A DNA stretch of 64,000 nt, from the NCBI RefSeq assembly GCF_000720135.1, contig NZ_JOIU01000009.1:323119-387118 (forward strand), given 5' to 3'. The stretch comes from Streptomyces sp. NRRL S-1022. Lineage in GTDB: Bacteria; Actinomycetota; Actinomycetes; Streptomycetales; Streptomycetaceae. This document shows, in pieces, positions 18,400 through 27,995 of the stretch. A program made the position numbers and the translations under genes. Below the pieces are notes generated by a model. The model was not told the origin of the DNA, did no database searches, and saw nothing but the letters and a program-made list of their open reading frames with translations. Numbering within the stretch: position 1 is the stretch's first letter; each line of letters begins with the position of its first letter.

Positions 18400-19605
18400 G
18401 TGCAGCGCCTCTACGACTTCCTCCGCCGCCACCCGACCTGGGTCGACTGCTTCTGGGCCGTCGCCCTGCTCGGCGTGTCCGCGGTGAGTGTGGTCAACCT
18501 CGACGGGGTGCCCGGTCACCACGGGACCATCGCCGAGGGGATGGCCGTGTCCGCCGTCCTGGGCGCCGTCGTGGCGCTGCGCCGCCGCTTCCCGGAGCCG
18601 ATGCTGCTCGTCGCCCTCGTGGTCGGGCTGGCCCAGCTGGCCCTGGACGTCGAGACGACCGTCGCCGACTTCGCCATGCTGGTGATCACCTACACGGTCG
18701 CGGCGGTCGGCGCGCGCTGGGCCTCCCGGCTCGCCCTCGCCGTCAGCCTCTGCGCGGCGGCCGTGGCCCAGATCCGCTGGCCGGCCGAGCAGGCCAGTTT
18801 CGCCGGGCAGATCGCCATAGCCGTCTTCCAGACGGTGCCCTTCGCCCTCGCCTGGGTGCTGGGCGACTCGATGCGCACCCGGCGGGCCTACTTCGCCCAG
18901 CTGGAGGAGCGCGCGGCCCGTCTGGAGAAGGAGCGGGAGGCGCAGTCGAAGGTCGCGGTGGCCGCCGAGCGCGCCCGGATCGCGCGCGAGCTGCACGACG
19001 TCGTCGCGCACAACGTCTCGGTGATGGTCGTCCAGGCCGACGGCGCCGCCTACGTGATGGACGCCGCGCCCGACCAGGCGCGCAAGGCCCTGGAGACGAT
19101 CTCCTCGACCGGTCGCCAGGCCCTGGCCGAGATGCGCCGCCTGCTGGGCGTGCTGCGCACCGGCGAGCACCAGGAGGGCGGGGAGTACGTCCCGCAGCCC
19201 GACGTCGACCAGATCGACGACCTCGTCGAGCAGTGCCGCAGCTCCGGCCTGCCGGTCGACTTCAAGGTGGAGGGCACCCCGCGCCCGCTGCCCAGCGGCG
19301 TGGAGCTGACCGCGTACCGGATCGTGCAGGAGGCGCTCACCAACACCCGCAAGCACGGCGGGCCCGACGCGGGCGCGAGCGTGCGCCTGGTCTACTTCGA
19401 CGACGGTCTCGGCCTGCTGGTCGAGGACGACGGCAAGGGCGCCCCGCACGAGCTGTACGAGGAGGGCGGCGCCGACGGGCAGGGCCACGGCCTGATCGGC
19501 ATGCGCGAGCGGGTCGGCATGGTCGGTGGCACCCTGGACGCCGGCCCGCGCCCGGGCGGAGGATTCCGCATCAGCGTCCTGCTGCCGCTCAAACCGGCGC
19601 ACTGA
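18400..19605 (+). CDS. NarL-family sensor histidine kinase
   Basis: The 401-residue kinase has four to five N-terminal membrane helices (up to about residue 165), a short coiled coil, a HisKA_3 domain with ERARIARELHDVVAHNVSVM (phosphoryl-accepting His199) and a C-terminal ATPase domain with NTRKHGG and GHGLIGMRERV. It lacks a large extracellular sensor domain. The start is GTG 18400, with a TACGCT hexamer nine bases upstream suggesting a leaderless transcript. The partner response regulator follows 76 bases downstream. Confidence 0.92.
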   Translation: MQRLYDFLRRHPTWVDCFWAVALLGVSAVSVVNLDGVPGHHGTIAEGMAVSAVLGAVVALRRRFPEPMLLVALVVGLAQLALDVETTVADFAMLVITYTVAAVGARWASRLALAVSLCAAAVAQIRWPAEQASFAGQIAIAVFQTVPFALAWVLGDSMRTRRAYFAQLEERAARLEKEREAQSKVAVAAERARIARELHDVVAHNVSVMVVQADGAAYVMDAAPDQARKALETISSTGRQALAEMRRLLGVLRTGEHQEGGEYVPQPDVDQIDDLVEQCRSSGLPVDFKVEGTPRPLPSGVELTAYRIVQEALTNTRKHGGPDAGASVRLVYFDDGLGLLVEDDGKGAPHELYEEGGADGQGHGLIGMRERVGMVGGTLDAGPRPGGGFRISVLLPLKPAH

Positions 19606-19681
19606 CGCAGCGGCGCGCACCTTGTCGACACCTGTAACACCTGTGGCTGAAGCCACCCCACAGCATGACGAAAGAGGCCAG

Positions 19682-20353
19682 ATGACGATCCGCGTGATGC
19701 TCGTCGACGACCAGGTGCTGCTGCGCACCGGATTCCGGATGGTGCTCGCCGCGCAGCCGGACATGGAGGTCGTCGCGGAGGCGGGCGACGGCGTGGAGGC
19801 CCTCCAGGTGGTGCGGTCCACCTCCGTCGACGTCGTCCTGATGGACGTCCGGATGCCGAAGCTGGACGGCGTGGAGGCCACCCGGCGGATCTGCTCCGAG
19901 CCCGAGCCGCCGAAGGTGCTCATCCTGACCACGTTCGACCTGGACGAGTACGCCTTCTCCGGGCTGAAGGCGGGTGCCTCCGGCTTCATGCTCAAGGACG
20001 TGCCGCCCGGCGATCTCCTGGCCGCCATCCGTGCCGTGCACAGCGGTGACGCGGTCGTCGCGCCCTCCACCACCCGGCGCCTGCTGGACCGCTTCGCGCC
20101 GATGCTGCCCGCCGCCGGCAAGGAGCCCCGGCACAAGGAACTGGAACGGCTCACCGAGCGCGAGCGCGAGGTCATGATCCTGGTGGCGCAGGGCCTGTCC
20201 AACGGCGAGATCGCGGCCCGGCTGGTGCTGAGCGAGGCGACCGTGAAGACCCATGTGGGCCGCATCCTGACCAAGCTCGGTCTGCGCGACCGGGTACAGG
20301 TGGTCGTGCTGGCCTACGAGACGGGGCTGGTGCGGGCCGGCGGCCGCGGCTGA
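19682..20353 (+). CDS. NarL/LuxR-type response regulator
   Basis: The 223-residue regulator has a receiver domain with the acidic pair near residues 9-10, phospho-acceptor Asp55 in LMDVRMP and Lys in MLKDVPPG, and a C-terminal LuxR-type helix-turn-helix (LTEREREVMILVAQGLSNGEIA, then TVKTHVGRILTKLGLRDR). A GAAAGAGG ribosome binding site precedes ATG 19682. It forms a two-component pair with the upstream kinase. The regulated genes are not evident from the sequence. Confidence 0.93.
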   Translation: MTIRVMLVDDQVLLRTGFRMVLAAQPDMEVVAEAGDGVEALQVVRSTSVDVVLMDVRMPKLDGVEATRRICSEPEPPKVLILTTFDLDEYAFSGLKAGASGFMLKDVPPGDLLAAIRAVHSGDAVVAPSTTRRLLDRFAPMLPAAGKEPRHKELERLTEREREVMILVAQGLSNGEIAARLVLSEATVKTHVGRILTKLGLRDRVQVVVLAYETGLVRAGGRG

Positions 20354-20419
20354 CGGCCGGTCCCGCGCGGGCTCCGGCGCGCCACGCCCGCGCGCGTACG
20401 GCACCCGGGCCGGGGCGCT

Positions 20420-21517
20420 TCAGCGCAGGACGCCCTCGATGAAGTCGCTGCCCAGCCGGGCCACCGCGGACAGGTCCAGCTGGTGCTGGACGTACCGGCC
20501 GCGCCGGCAGTCGGTGACCAGACCCGCCTTCTTCAGCACCGTCAGGTGCCGGGATATCTCGGGCGCCGACATGCCGTGCGCGTCGGCCAGTTCGCTCGTG
20601 GTGTGCGCGGCGCGCGCGAGGTGCCGGCACAGCCGCATCCGCACCGGGTGCGCCAGCGCCTCCATCCGGCGCGTCAGCTGCTCCACGGACGGGGCCTGCG
20701 GCCGGGGGACGCTCGCCGGGTAGGCGATGGAGGGCTGCCAGCCGTACCGGTGCAGCACCATCACGTGCGGCCAGCCGAGGCTGGTCGGCACCAGCACCAG
20801 GCCGCCGTCACCGGTGGCCGTGCGGCCCACCAGCAGCTTGTCGACCGTGACGAGCCCGGCCTCCTCGTCCAGCGAGACCGCCCCGGACAGGGACGCGAGG
20901 GCCTCGCCGAGGCCCTTGCGGCGCAGCAGTTCGGTCTTGTGCCGGGCGTCCGCGGCCAGCTGGGGCTGGACACGGGCCCAGGTGTCGGCGAAGAAGGCGT
21001 CGTCGCAGTCCAGCATCAGCTGCCGGAACCAGGCGCGCACGGCCGGCGGATCGGTCAGCAGACGGCGTGTGAACCGCTCCTGCACGGCCCCGCGCGCGGC
21101 GGCCAGCTCCAGGGAGCGCCGGCGCAGCTCCGGGTCGTCCAGCGGGCCGGGTTCCTGGACGTCGTAGCGCAGCTGGCAGGTGAACTCCAGGGCCGCGTTG
21201 ACGAATTGTTCGTCCGTCAGCTTGTCCAGCTGGTCCAGCTCTTCGGCGAGCGTGGCCCCGGGGACCGCGCGTCCGCCCGGGAGGCCGGCGAACGGGGCGA
21301 AGACGTCCGAGAACGTCGTGCGCCACAGGAAGTCCGCCTCGCACAGCCGGTCGGCCAGGCAGGGGTCCAGCCGGGAGGAGACGGCGGTCGCCCAGCCGCG
21401 CAGGTCGGGGTGGTGGCCGGGCTCGCTCAGCGCGTGCAACGCCATCCCCAGCTCCGCCAGCGGAGAAGGCACGACGCAGACCCGCTCCGGGGGCAGTCCG
21501 GTGATGTCGATGGTCAC
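20420..21517 (-). CDS. ArsR-type winged-helix regulator with DUF5937-like N-terminal domain
   Basis: The 365-residue protein has an N-terminal region of about 250 residues of the kind found in Streptomyces ArsR-like regulators, and a C-terminal winged helix with VEQLTRRMEALAHPVRMRLC, then TSELADAHGMSAPEISRHLTVLKKAGLV and RRGRYVQHQL. Start is taken as GTG 21517 because GGAGG then lies eight bases upstream; ATG 21523 is possible but too close to it. A perfect 14-base inverted repeat lies 43-71 bases upstream and is a likely autoregulatory operator. Confidence 0.85.
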   Translation of the reverse strand: MTIDITGLPPERVCVVPSPLAELGMALHALSEPGHHPDLRGWATAVSSRLDPCLADRLCEADFLWRTTFSDVFAPFAGLPGGRAVPGATLAEELDQLDKLTDEQFVNAALEFTCQLRYDVQEPGPLDDPELRRRSLELAAARGAVQERFTRRLLTDPPAVRAWFRQLMLDCDDAFFADTWARVQPQLAADARHKTELLRRKGLGEALASLSGAVSLDEEAGLVTVDKLLVGRTATGDGGLVLVPTSLGWPHVMVLHRYGWQPSIAYPASVPRPQAPSVEQLTRRMEALAHPVRMRLCRHLARAAHTTSELADAHGMSAPEISRHLTVLKKAGLVTDCRRGRYVQHQLDLSAVARLGSDFIEGVLR

Positions 21518-21559
21518 GCTCATGGCCTCCATCGTGCACCCGCCCACCGACAGTGCCCG

Positions 21560-21588
21560 CGTGGATTGACGGCAGCCGTCAATCCACG
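21560..21588. promoter_or_regulatory. Perfect 14-bp palindrome, candidate ArsR-regulator operator
   Basis: Arms 21560-21573 and 21575-21588 are perfectly complementary around a single A. The site contains GGATTGACGGC and sits just upstream of the ArsR-type gene on the other strand, in the divergent gap before the small gene at 21709. Its length, symmetry and place suit a dimeric regulator's operator rather than a terminator, since no gene ends nearby. Confidence 0.7.
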
Positions 21589-21649
21589 GGACATCGGCGC
21601 GGGCCGGGGGGCAGGCTGAGGGCACCGGGGCAGCCGCGGAGCCCGATCG

Positions 21650-21669
21650 GTCACCGAGCGGTCGGTGAC
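21650..21669. promoter_or_regulatory. Second inverted repeat in the divergent gap
   Basis: An 8-base inverted repeat (21650-21657 and 21662-21669) with a 4-base spacer lies 40 bases upstream of the small gene at 21709. It may be a second regulator site or a hairpin in the leader of that gene. Confidence 0.4.
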
Positions 21670-21708
21670 GCCACGTGATCACTCACCGTCCCGAGAAGGC
21701 GATCCGCC

Positions 21709-21918
21709 ATGAGCATCACCCAGCAGTACCTCCTCGACACCTACCGCGCCCGTCTGCACGGCGAGCCCGAACCGCCCGCGCCGGGCCGCCACGACCTCGG
21801 CCTCGCCCGCGAACTGCGCGACCACCGGCGCTTCCGCGCGGTCGTCGCCGGACGCCCGGCGCGCGGTCGGCTCAGGCGCACGCTGGCCCGCTGGCTGCGC
21901 CCCCGCGCGCTCGGTTAA
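21709..21918 (+). CDS. Very small conserved actinomycete protein (69 aa)
   Basis: The 69-residue product starts MSITQQYLLDTYRA and has an arginine-rich C-terminal half. A GAGAAGG ribosome binding site precedes ATG 21709, and the codon use is typical of the genome. The N-terminal TQQYLLDxYRA pattern resembles short proteins I have seen in several Streptomyces, of unknown function. It is divergent from the ArsR-type regulator, so it may be its target. Confidence 0.62.
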   Translation: MSITQQYLLDTYRARLHGEPEPPAPGRHDLGLARELRDHRRFRAVVAGRPARGRLRRTLARWLRPRALG

Positions 21919-21937
21919 CCCCGCCACCCGCGCGCGG

Positions 21938-23110
21938 TCACGCCGGGTCCGGCAGGCGGTCCACGAAGTCCCGTACGGCCGCACGGACGTCGTCGGCCGT
22001 CCACTCCAGGCCGCTGGAACGGACGGCGACCTCCGTGCACGCGAGCCCGGGACCGCCCTCGTCCCAGGCGTCCGCGAAGAGCAGCACCGACGTCTCCTCG
22101 CCCTGCCGCACGGCCGCCTCGGCCGCCACGCCGGGCGCGTACGGCAGCCAGACCTGGAACTCGTGGGTGTGCGGCACCTCCGGGTGGACGCGCGCCCAGG
22201 GCACCCCGGCCGCCGCGAAGCCCTCGCGCAGCGCGGCGGCCACCACGCGCGCGTGCCGGACGTACTCCGGCAGCCGGGGCAGCTCGCGCTCCAGGCCGAT
22301 CAGCGCGGACAGGGCGGTCGGGAACTGCTGGAAGACCATGCCGCCGTACCGGTGCCGCCAGGTCTTCGCCTCCTCCACCAGCGTCCCGGGGCCGGCGAGC
22401 GCGGCACCGCCGAATCCGTCGAGGGACTTGTAGAGCGAGACGTAGACGCTGTCGGCGAGGCCCGCGATGTCCTGGAGGGGGTGCCCGAAGTGCTCGGTGC
22501 ACTCCCACAGGCGCGCGCCGTCGAAGTGCACCACCGCGTCGCGCTCCCGGGCCGCCTCGACGACCTCGGTCAGCTCCTCCCACGTGGGCAGCACGAAACC
22601 GGCGTCCCTGAGGGGCAGTTCCAGCATGAGCGCGCCGAAGGGCTCCTCGGCCTCGCGTATCTCGGCCGCCGTGGGCAGCCGGCGCCCCTCGCCCACCCGG
22701 ACCGGGCGCAAGCCGCTGACCTGGCTGAAGGCGTGCCGCTCGTGCACCTCGGGGTGGGACAGGGGGTGCAGGGCCACCGCCGTGTCGCCGGTGCGGGCCG
22801 CCCAGCAGCGCAGGGCCACCTGCTGGGCCATGGTGCCCGTCGGGAAGAACGCGGCGGCCTCCGTGCCGAGCAGCGCGGCGATCCGCTCCTCCAGGGCCGC
22901 CACGATCCGGTTGCCGTAGACGTCGGCGGGCTCGTCCAGGTCGTACACCTCCTCCGCCGCGTCCATCAGGTGCGCGAGACGGTCGCGGATCGGGCTCCCC
23001 CAGCCGGCGCGGGACAGCGCGCGCCGGGACTGCCGCTGTGCCGCCGCGCGCCGCTCCCGCAGCCGTTCGCGCGTCCGCTGTCCGGTGTCCTGTTCAGCCG
23101 TGTCGGTCAT
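21938..23110 (-). CDS. Threonine-aldolase-like PLP enzyme (beta-eliminating lyase family)
   Basis: The 390-residue protein belongs to fold-type I PLP enzymes of the low-specificity threonine aldolase group. It has FPTGTMAQQVALR near residue 89, HFDGAR with Asp197 for the PLP nitrogen, and the Schiff-base Lys228 in SLYKSLDG. Family enzymes split beta-hydroxy amino acids such as L-threonine to glycine and an aldehyde. Start ATG 23110 has no strong ribosome binding site; an in-frame ATG 12 bases upstream is an alternative. The first 35 residues are arginine-rich and poorly conserved. Confidence 0.83.
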   Translation of the reverse strand: MTDTAEQDTGQRTRERLRERRAAAQRQSRRALSRAGWGSPIRDRLAHLMDAAEEVYDLDEPADVYGNRIVAALEERIAALLGTEAAAFFPTGTMAQQVALRCWAARTGDTAVALHPLSHPEVHERHAFSQVSGLRPVRVGEGRRLPTAAEIREAEEPFGALMLELPLRDAGFVLPTWEELTEVVEAARERDAVVHFDGARLWECTEHFGHPLQDIAGLADSVYVSLYKSLDGFGGAALAGPGTLVEEAKTWRHRYGGMVFQQFPTALSALIGLERELPRLPEYVRHARVVAAALREGFAAAGVPWARVHPEVPHTHEFQVWLPYAPGVAAEAAVRQGEETSVLLFADAWDEGGPGLACTEVAVRSSGLEWTADDVRAAVRDFVDRLPDPA

Positions 23111-23293
23111 GCCGTGGATCATGCCGCGCCGGGGCCGGGAGGGCACCGGGGTTTCCCCGCACGCGGGCAACGCCGGCCGCGTGGCGTGACCCACAGCCTG
23201 TGGACGGCCGGCCGCCGCCGCACCGGATAGCGTTAACATGACGAGAAATCGTCCGGTACCCAGAGCGGACTGGAACGGGAAGGCCGCCGTCGC

Positions 23294-24295
23294 GTGAGTA
23301 CAGTCCACCAGCCAGACCTCAAGGACCGCCCCGCGCGGCTCACCGTCGGCGTCGTCGGCGCCGGCCGCGTGGGCCCCGCGCTGGCCGCGTCCCTCCAGCT
23401 CGCCGGGCACCGCCCGGTGGCCGTCTCCGGAGTCTCCGACGCCTCCCGCAGGCGCGCCGAGACGATGCTCCCGGACGTCCCCCTGGTGCCGCCCGCCGAG
23501 GTCCTCCAGCGCGCCGACCTGGTGCTGCTCACGGTCCCCGACGACGCCCTGCCCGGCCTGGTCGCCGGGCTCGCCGAGACCGGCGCGGTACGGCCCGGAC
23601 AGCTGCTCGTGCACACCTCCGGCCGGTACGGCGCGAAGGTCCTGGACCCCGCCCTGCGCGCGGGCGCGCTGCCGCTGGCCCTGCACCCGGCGATGACCTT
23701 CACCGGTACGCCGGTGGACGTCCAGCGCCTCGCGGGCTGCTCCTTCGGCGTCACCGCGCCCGAGGAGCTGCGGCTGGCCGCCGAGGCCCTGGTCATCGAG
23801 ATGGGCGGCGAGCCCGAGTGGATCAGCGAGCAGAACCGCCCGCTGTACCACGCGGCCCTCGCCCTCGGCGCCAACCACCTGGTCACCCTGGTCGCCCAGG
23901 CCATGGAGCTGCTGCGCACGGCCGGCGTGACGGCCCCGGACCGGATGCTCGGCCCGCTGCTCGGCGCCGCCCTCGACAACGCCCTGCGCTCCGGTGACGC
24001 CGCCCTGACCGGGCCGGTCGCGCGCGGGGACGCCGGTACGGTCGCCGCGCACGTCACCGAGCTGCGCAAGCACGCCCCGCAGACCGTGGCCGGCTACCTG
24101 GCGATGGCCCGCGCGACCGCGGACCGCGCGCTCGCGCACGGGCTGCTGAAGCCGGAGCTGGCCGAGGACCTCCTCGGGGTACTCGCCGACGCGGGCCACG
24201 CGGGCCCCGGCAGCCGGCGAGGCGACGGCACCGGCGGCACGAACGGCACCGACGGCACCGAGGGGACGAACGGCACCGAGGGGAACGACCGATGA
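23294..24295 (+). CDS. Rossmann-like / DUF2520 dehydrogenase-fold protein, first gene of the panC operon
   Basis: The 333-residue product has an N-terminal NAD(P)-binding fold with [17 protein letters not shown] (about residues 18-34) and a C-terminal helical DUF2520 domain containing HPAMTFTG and [20 protein letters not shown]. The last 30 residues are a Gly-Thr-Asn/Asp/Glu repeat tail that runs into panC, whose ATG overlaps the stop (ATGA). The overall fold is that of 6-phosphogluconate/ketopantoate reductases. Its place before panC suggests a ketopantoate reductase role (compare PanG), which is inference. The start is GTG 23294. Confidence 0.85.
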   Translation: MSTVHQPDLKDRPARLTVGVVGAGRVGPALAASLQLAGHRPVAVSGVSDASRRRAETMLPDVPLVPPAEVLQRADLVLLTVPDDALPGLVAGLAETGAVRPGQLLVHTSGRYGAKVLDPALRAGALPLALHPAMTFTGTPVDVQRLAGCSFGVTAPEELRLAAEALVIEMGGEPEWISEQNRPLYHAALALGANHLVTLVAQAMELLRTAGVTAPDRMLGPLLGAALDNALRSGDAALTGPVARGDAGTVAAHVTELRKHAPQTVAGYLAMARATADRALAHGLLKPELAEDLLGVLADAGHAGPGSRRGDGTGGTNGTDGTEGTNGTEGNDR

Positions 24296-25284
24296 CCACC
24301 GCCCTGCTGAGCACTGCCGGAGAGCTGCACGCGCGCGTGCGCCACGGCCGCCGCGCCGTCGTGATGACCATGGGTGCCCTGCACGAGGGCCACGCGACCC
24401 TGATCCGCACCGCGCGGGAGATCGCCGGCCCGGACGGCGAGGTCGTCGTCACCGTCTTCGTGAACCCGCTGCAGTTCGGTGCGGGGGAGGACCTCGACCG
24501 CTACCCGCGCACCCTGGACGCCGACCTGGAGCTGGCCGGGCGGTCCGGCGCCGACGCCGTGTTCGCGCCCTCCGTGGACGAGGTCTACCCGGGCGGCGAG
24601 CCCCAGGTGCGCATCACCGCGGGCCCCATGGGCGAGCGCCTTGAGGGTGCCTCGCGGCCCGGGCACTTCGACGGCATGCTCACCGTCGTCGCCAAGCTGC
24701 TGCACCTCACCCGTCCCGACGTCGCCCTCTTCGGGCAGAAGGACGCCCAGCAGCTGGCCCTGATCCGGCGCATGGTGCGGGACCTGAACTTCGGCGTCGA
24801 GATCGTCGCCGTACCGACCGTGCGCGAGGAGGACGGGCTCGCCCTGTCCAGCCGCAACCGCTACCTCGCGCCGGACGAGCGGCGTACCGCGCTCGCGCTG
24901 TCCCACGCGCTGTTCGCCGGCCGGGACCGGCACGCGGCGCAGGAGGCGCTGCGCGCGCGGGCCCGGGAAGTGCCCTCCACGCACGCGCGTGCCGAGGCGC
25001 TGAGTGCCATAGGCGAGTCCCGCGCGGCGGCCGACGCGCACGCGGTGGCCACCGCCGCGCCCGGCGGCCCGGCGGCCGTGCGTGCCGCCGCCCGCCAGGT
25101 GCTGGAGGAGGCCGCCCGCCTCGACCCGCCGCTGAAGCTGGACTACCTCGCGCTGGTCGACCCCGCCGACTTCACCGAGATCGGCGACGGCTTCACCGGC
25201 GAGGCCGTCCTCGCCGTCGCCGCCCGGGTCGGCGCCACCCGGCTGATCGACAACCTCCCCCTCACCTTCGGAGCCGCCTCGTGA
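24292..25284 (+). CDS. panC: Pantothenate synthetase
   Basis: PanC joins pantoate and beta-alanine using ATP. The 330-residue protein has MGALHEGH (HxGH nucleotide motif), [37 protein letters not shown] and the KMSKS-like LSSRNRYL segment. It is longer than the usual 280-310 residues because of an alanine-rich insertion around residues 215-275. It overlaps the upstream DUF2520 gene and downstream nadB by four bases each, so all three are probably translationally coupled. Confidence 0.95.
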   Translation: MTTALLSTAGELHARVRHGRRAVVMTMGALHEGHATLIRTAREIAGPDGEVVVTVFVNPLQFGAGEDLDRYPRTLDADLELAGRSGADAVFAPSVDEVYPGGEPQVRITAGPMGERLEGASRPGHFDGMLTVVAKLLHLTRPDVALFGQKDAQQLALIRRMVRDLNFGVEIVAVPTVREEDGLALSSRNRYLAPDERRTALALSHALFAGRDRHAAQEALRARAREVPSTHARAEALSAIGESRAAADAHAVATAAPGGPAAVRAAARQVLEEAARLDPPLKLDYLALVDPADFTEIGDGFTGEAVLAVAARVGATRLIDNLPLTFGAAS

Positions 25285-26978
25285 CCAGCACAGGCATACG
25301 ACTGCACGCGCCCGCACCCGGCTGGGCCATCTCCGCGGACGTGGTCGTCGTCGGTTCCGGGGTGGCCGGTCTGACCGCGGCCCTGCGCTGCGAGGCCGCC
25401 GGGCTGACCACGGTCGTCGTCACCAAGGCCCGCTTGGACGACGGCTCCACGCGCTGGGCGCAGGGCGGCATCGCCGCCGCCCTCGGCGAGGGCGACACCC
25501 CCGAGGAGCACCTGGCCGACACCCTGGTGGCGGGCGTGGGCCTGTGCGACGAGGAGGCCGTACGGATCCTCGTCACCGAGGGCCCCGACGCGGTACGGCG
25601 GCTCATCGACACCGGCGCGCACTTCGACGAGTCCTCCGAGGGGGAACTGGAACTCACCCGTGAGGGCGGCCACCACCGGCGCCGCATCGCGCACGCCGGC
25701 GGCGACGCCACCGGCGCGGAGATCTCCCGGGCCCTCGTCGAGGCCGTCCGCGCGCGCGGACTGCGCACGATCGAGAACGCGCTGGTGCTGGACCTGCTGA
25801 CGGACGCCGGGGGCCGTACGGCCGGTGTCACCCTGCACGTGATGGGCGAGGGCCAGCACGACGGCGTGGGCGCCGTGCACGCGCCCGCCGTGGTCCTCGC
25901 GACCGGCGGCATGGGCCAGGTGTTCTCCGCGACCACCAACCCGTCCGTGTCGACCGGCGACGGCGTGGCACTGGCGCTGCGCGCGGGCGCGGAGGTCAGC
26001 GACCTGGAGTTCGTGCAGTTCCACCCGACCGTGCTGTTCCTCGGCGCGGACGCGGAGGGGCAGCAGCCGCTGGTCTCGGAGGCGGTGCGCGGCGAGGGCG
26101 CCCACCTGGTCGACGCGGACGGCGTGCGCTTCATGGTGGGGCAGCACGAGCTGGCCGAGCTGGCGCCGCGGGACGTCGTCGCCAAGGGCATCATGCGGCG
26201 GATGCAGGAGCAGGACGCCGAGCACATGTTCCTGGACGCCCGGCACTTCGGCGCCGCCATGTGGGAGCACCGGTTCCCGACCATCCTGGCCGCCTGCCGG
26301 GCCAACGGCATCGACCCGGTCACCGAGCCCATCCCGATCGCCCCGGCCGCCCACTACGCCTCCGGGGGCGTCCGCACCGACGCCCGCGGCCGGACCACCG
26401 TCCCCGGCCTGTACGCGTGCGGCGAGGTCGCGTGCACCGGTGTGCACGGCGCCAACCGGCTCGCCTCCAACTCCCTCCTGGAGGGGCTCGTCTACGCCGA
26501 GCGGATCGCCGCCGACATCGCGGCCGCCCACGCCGGCAGCGGCCTGCACGCGCGCGTGCCCGCTCCGGTCCCGGACCCCGGCAAGCCCGCGCACCCGCTG
26601 CTCGCCCCCGAGACCCGGTTCGCCATCCAGCGGATCATGAGCGAGGGCGCCGGCGTGCTGCGCTCGGAGGAGTCCCTCGCCAAGGCCGCGGACCAGCTGC
26701 AGAAGCTGCACGCCGAGGCCCGGGACGCGCTCCGGGAGAACGGCAAGACCGCCGAGCCCGGCGTGGACACCTGGGAGGCGACGAACCTTCTGTGCGTGGC
26801 CCGGGTCCTGGTCACCGCCGCCCGGCTGCGCGAGGAGACCCGCGGATGCCACTGGCGCGAGGACCACGCCGAGCGCGACGACGCCGACTGGCGGCGCCAC
26901 ATCGTCGTACGGCTCAATCCCGACCGGTCGCTGGCCGTACGCACCACCGACACCGCAGACTTCCCCCCTATCCGGTAA
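25281..26978 (+). CDS. nadB: L-aspartate oxidase
   Basis: NadB oxidises L-aspartate to iminoaspartate for quinolinate and NAD synthesis. The 565-residue flavoprotein has the FAD motif [15 protein letters not shown], the [21 protein letters not shown] segment, and [25 protein letters not shown] typical of the fumarate reductase/NadB superfamily. GTG 25281 overlaps the panC stop. nadA is not in this operon. Downstream nadC follows after 25 bases. Confidence 0.95.
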   Translation: MTSTGIRLHAPAPGWAISADVVVVGSGVAGLTAALRCEAAGLTTVVVTKARLDDGSTRWAQGGIAAALGEGDTPEEHLADTLVAGVGLCDEEAVRILVTEGPDAVRRLIDTGAHFDESSEGELELTREGGHHRRRIAHAGGDATGAEISRALVEAVRARGLRTIENALVLDLLTDAGGRTAGVTLHVMGEGQHDGVGAVHAPAVVLATGGMGQVFSATTNPSVSTGDGVALALRAGAEVSDLEFVQFHPTVLFLGADAEGQQPLVSEAVRGEGAHLVDADGVRFMVGQHELAELAPRDVVAKGIMRRMQEQDAEHMFLDARHFGAAMWEHRFPTILAACRANGIDPVTEPIPIAPAAHYASGGVRTDARGRTTVPGLYACGEVACTGVHGANRLASNSLLEGLVYAERIAADIAAAHAGSGLHARVPAPVPDPGKPAHPLLAPETRFAIQRIMSEGAGVLRSEESLAKAADQLQKLHAEARDALRENGKTAEPGVDTWEATNLLCVARVLVTAARLREETRGCHWREDHAERDDADWRRHIVVRLNPDRSLAVRTTDTADFPPIR

Positions 26979-27003
26979 CAGCGCCCCAGGAGCAGTGACA
27001 GAC

Positions 27004-27990
27004 GTGAGCACCGACGACCTTCCCCTCGCCCCGACCGGCGGCTGCGGCGACGGCTGCGCCTGCGGCGCCGAGGGAGACGAGGAAGCCGCAGAGTACGCGG
27101 AGTGCGGGCTCGACCCCGCGCTCGCCGAGCTGCTGGCCGCTGCCGGACTCGACCCGGTCGAGGTCGAGGACATCGCCAACGTCGCCATCCAGGAGGACCT
27201 GGACGGCGGCGTGGACGTGACGACCGTGTCGACCATCCCCGAGGACGCGGTGGCCACCGCCGACTTCACCGCCCGCGAGGCGGGCGTCGTGGCCGGCCTC
27301 CGGGTCGCCGAGGCCGTGCTCTCCGTGGTCTGCACGGACGAGTTCGAGGTCGAGCGGCACGTGGAGGACGGCGACCGGATCGAGGCCGGGCAGAAGCTGC
27401 TGTCGGTCACCACGCGCACGCGTGACCTGCTCACCGCCGAGCGCAGCGCGCTGAACATCCTGTGCCGGCTGTCCGGCATCGCGACCGCCACGCGCGCGTG
27501 GGCGGACGCGCTGGAGGGCACCAAGGCGCGCGTGCGGGACACCCGCAAGACCACTCCGGGCCTGCGCTCGCTGGAGAAGTTCGCCGTCCGCTGCGGCGGG
27601 GGAGTCAACCACCGCATGTCGCTCTCGGACGCGGCCCTGGTGAAGGACAACCACGTGGTCGCCGCCGGCGGCGTCGCGCAGGCATTCAAGGCCGTACGGC
27701 AGGCCTTCCCGGAGGTGCCGATCGAGGTCGAGGTCGACACCCTGCACCAGCTGCGCGAGGTCGTGGACGCGGGCGCCGACCTGATCCTGCTGGACAACTT
27801 CACGCCCGGCGAGTGCGAGGAGGCCGTCGGCATCGTCGGCGGCCGGGCGCTGCTGGAGGCCTCCGGGCGGCTGACGCTCGCCAACGCGCGCGCGTACGCC
27901 GGGACCGGCGTGGACTTCCTGGCCGTGGGCGCGCTCACGCACTCCTCGCCGATCCTGGACATCGGCCTGGACCTGCGCGAGGCGGAGTAA
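27004..27990 (+). CDS. nadC: Nicotinate-nucleotide pyrophosphorylase (quinolinate phosphoribosyltransferase)
   Basis: NadC converts quinolinate and PRPP to nicotinate mononucleotide. The 328-residue protein has EDLDGGVDVTT, TARDFTA-like catalytic strands, RDTRKTTPGLR (substrate-binding Arg/Lys) and KDNHVVAAGG. A cysteine- and glycine-rich N-terminal segment (GGCGDGCACGAEGDEE) precedes the conserved core and is not part of the usual family; it might bind metal. GTG 27004 is preferred, 11 bases from AGGAG; GTG 26995 is closer than ideal to it. Confidence 0.94.
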   Translation: MSTDDLPLAPTGGCGDGCACGAEGDEEAAEYAECGLDPALAELLAAAGLDPVEVEDIANVAIQEDLDGGVDVTTVSTIPEDAVATADFTAREAGVVAGLRVAEAVLSVVCTDEFEVERHVEDGDRIEAGQKLLSVTTRTRDLLTAERSALNILCRLSGIATATRAWADALEGTKARVRDTRKTTPGLRSLEKFAVRCGGGVNHRMSLSDAALVKDNHVVAAGGVAQAFKAVRQAFPEVPIEVEVDTLHQLREVVDAGADLILLDNFTPGECEEAVGIVGGRALLEASGRLTLANARAYAGTGVDFLAVGALTHSSPILDIGLDLREAE

Positions 27991-27995
27991 CGGCC

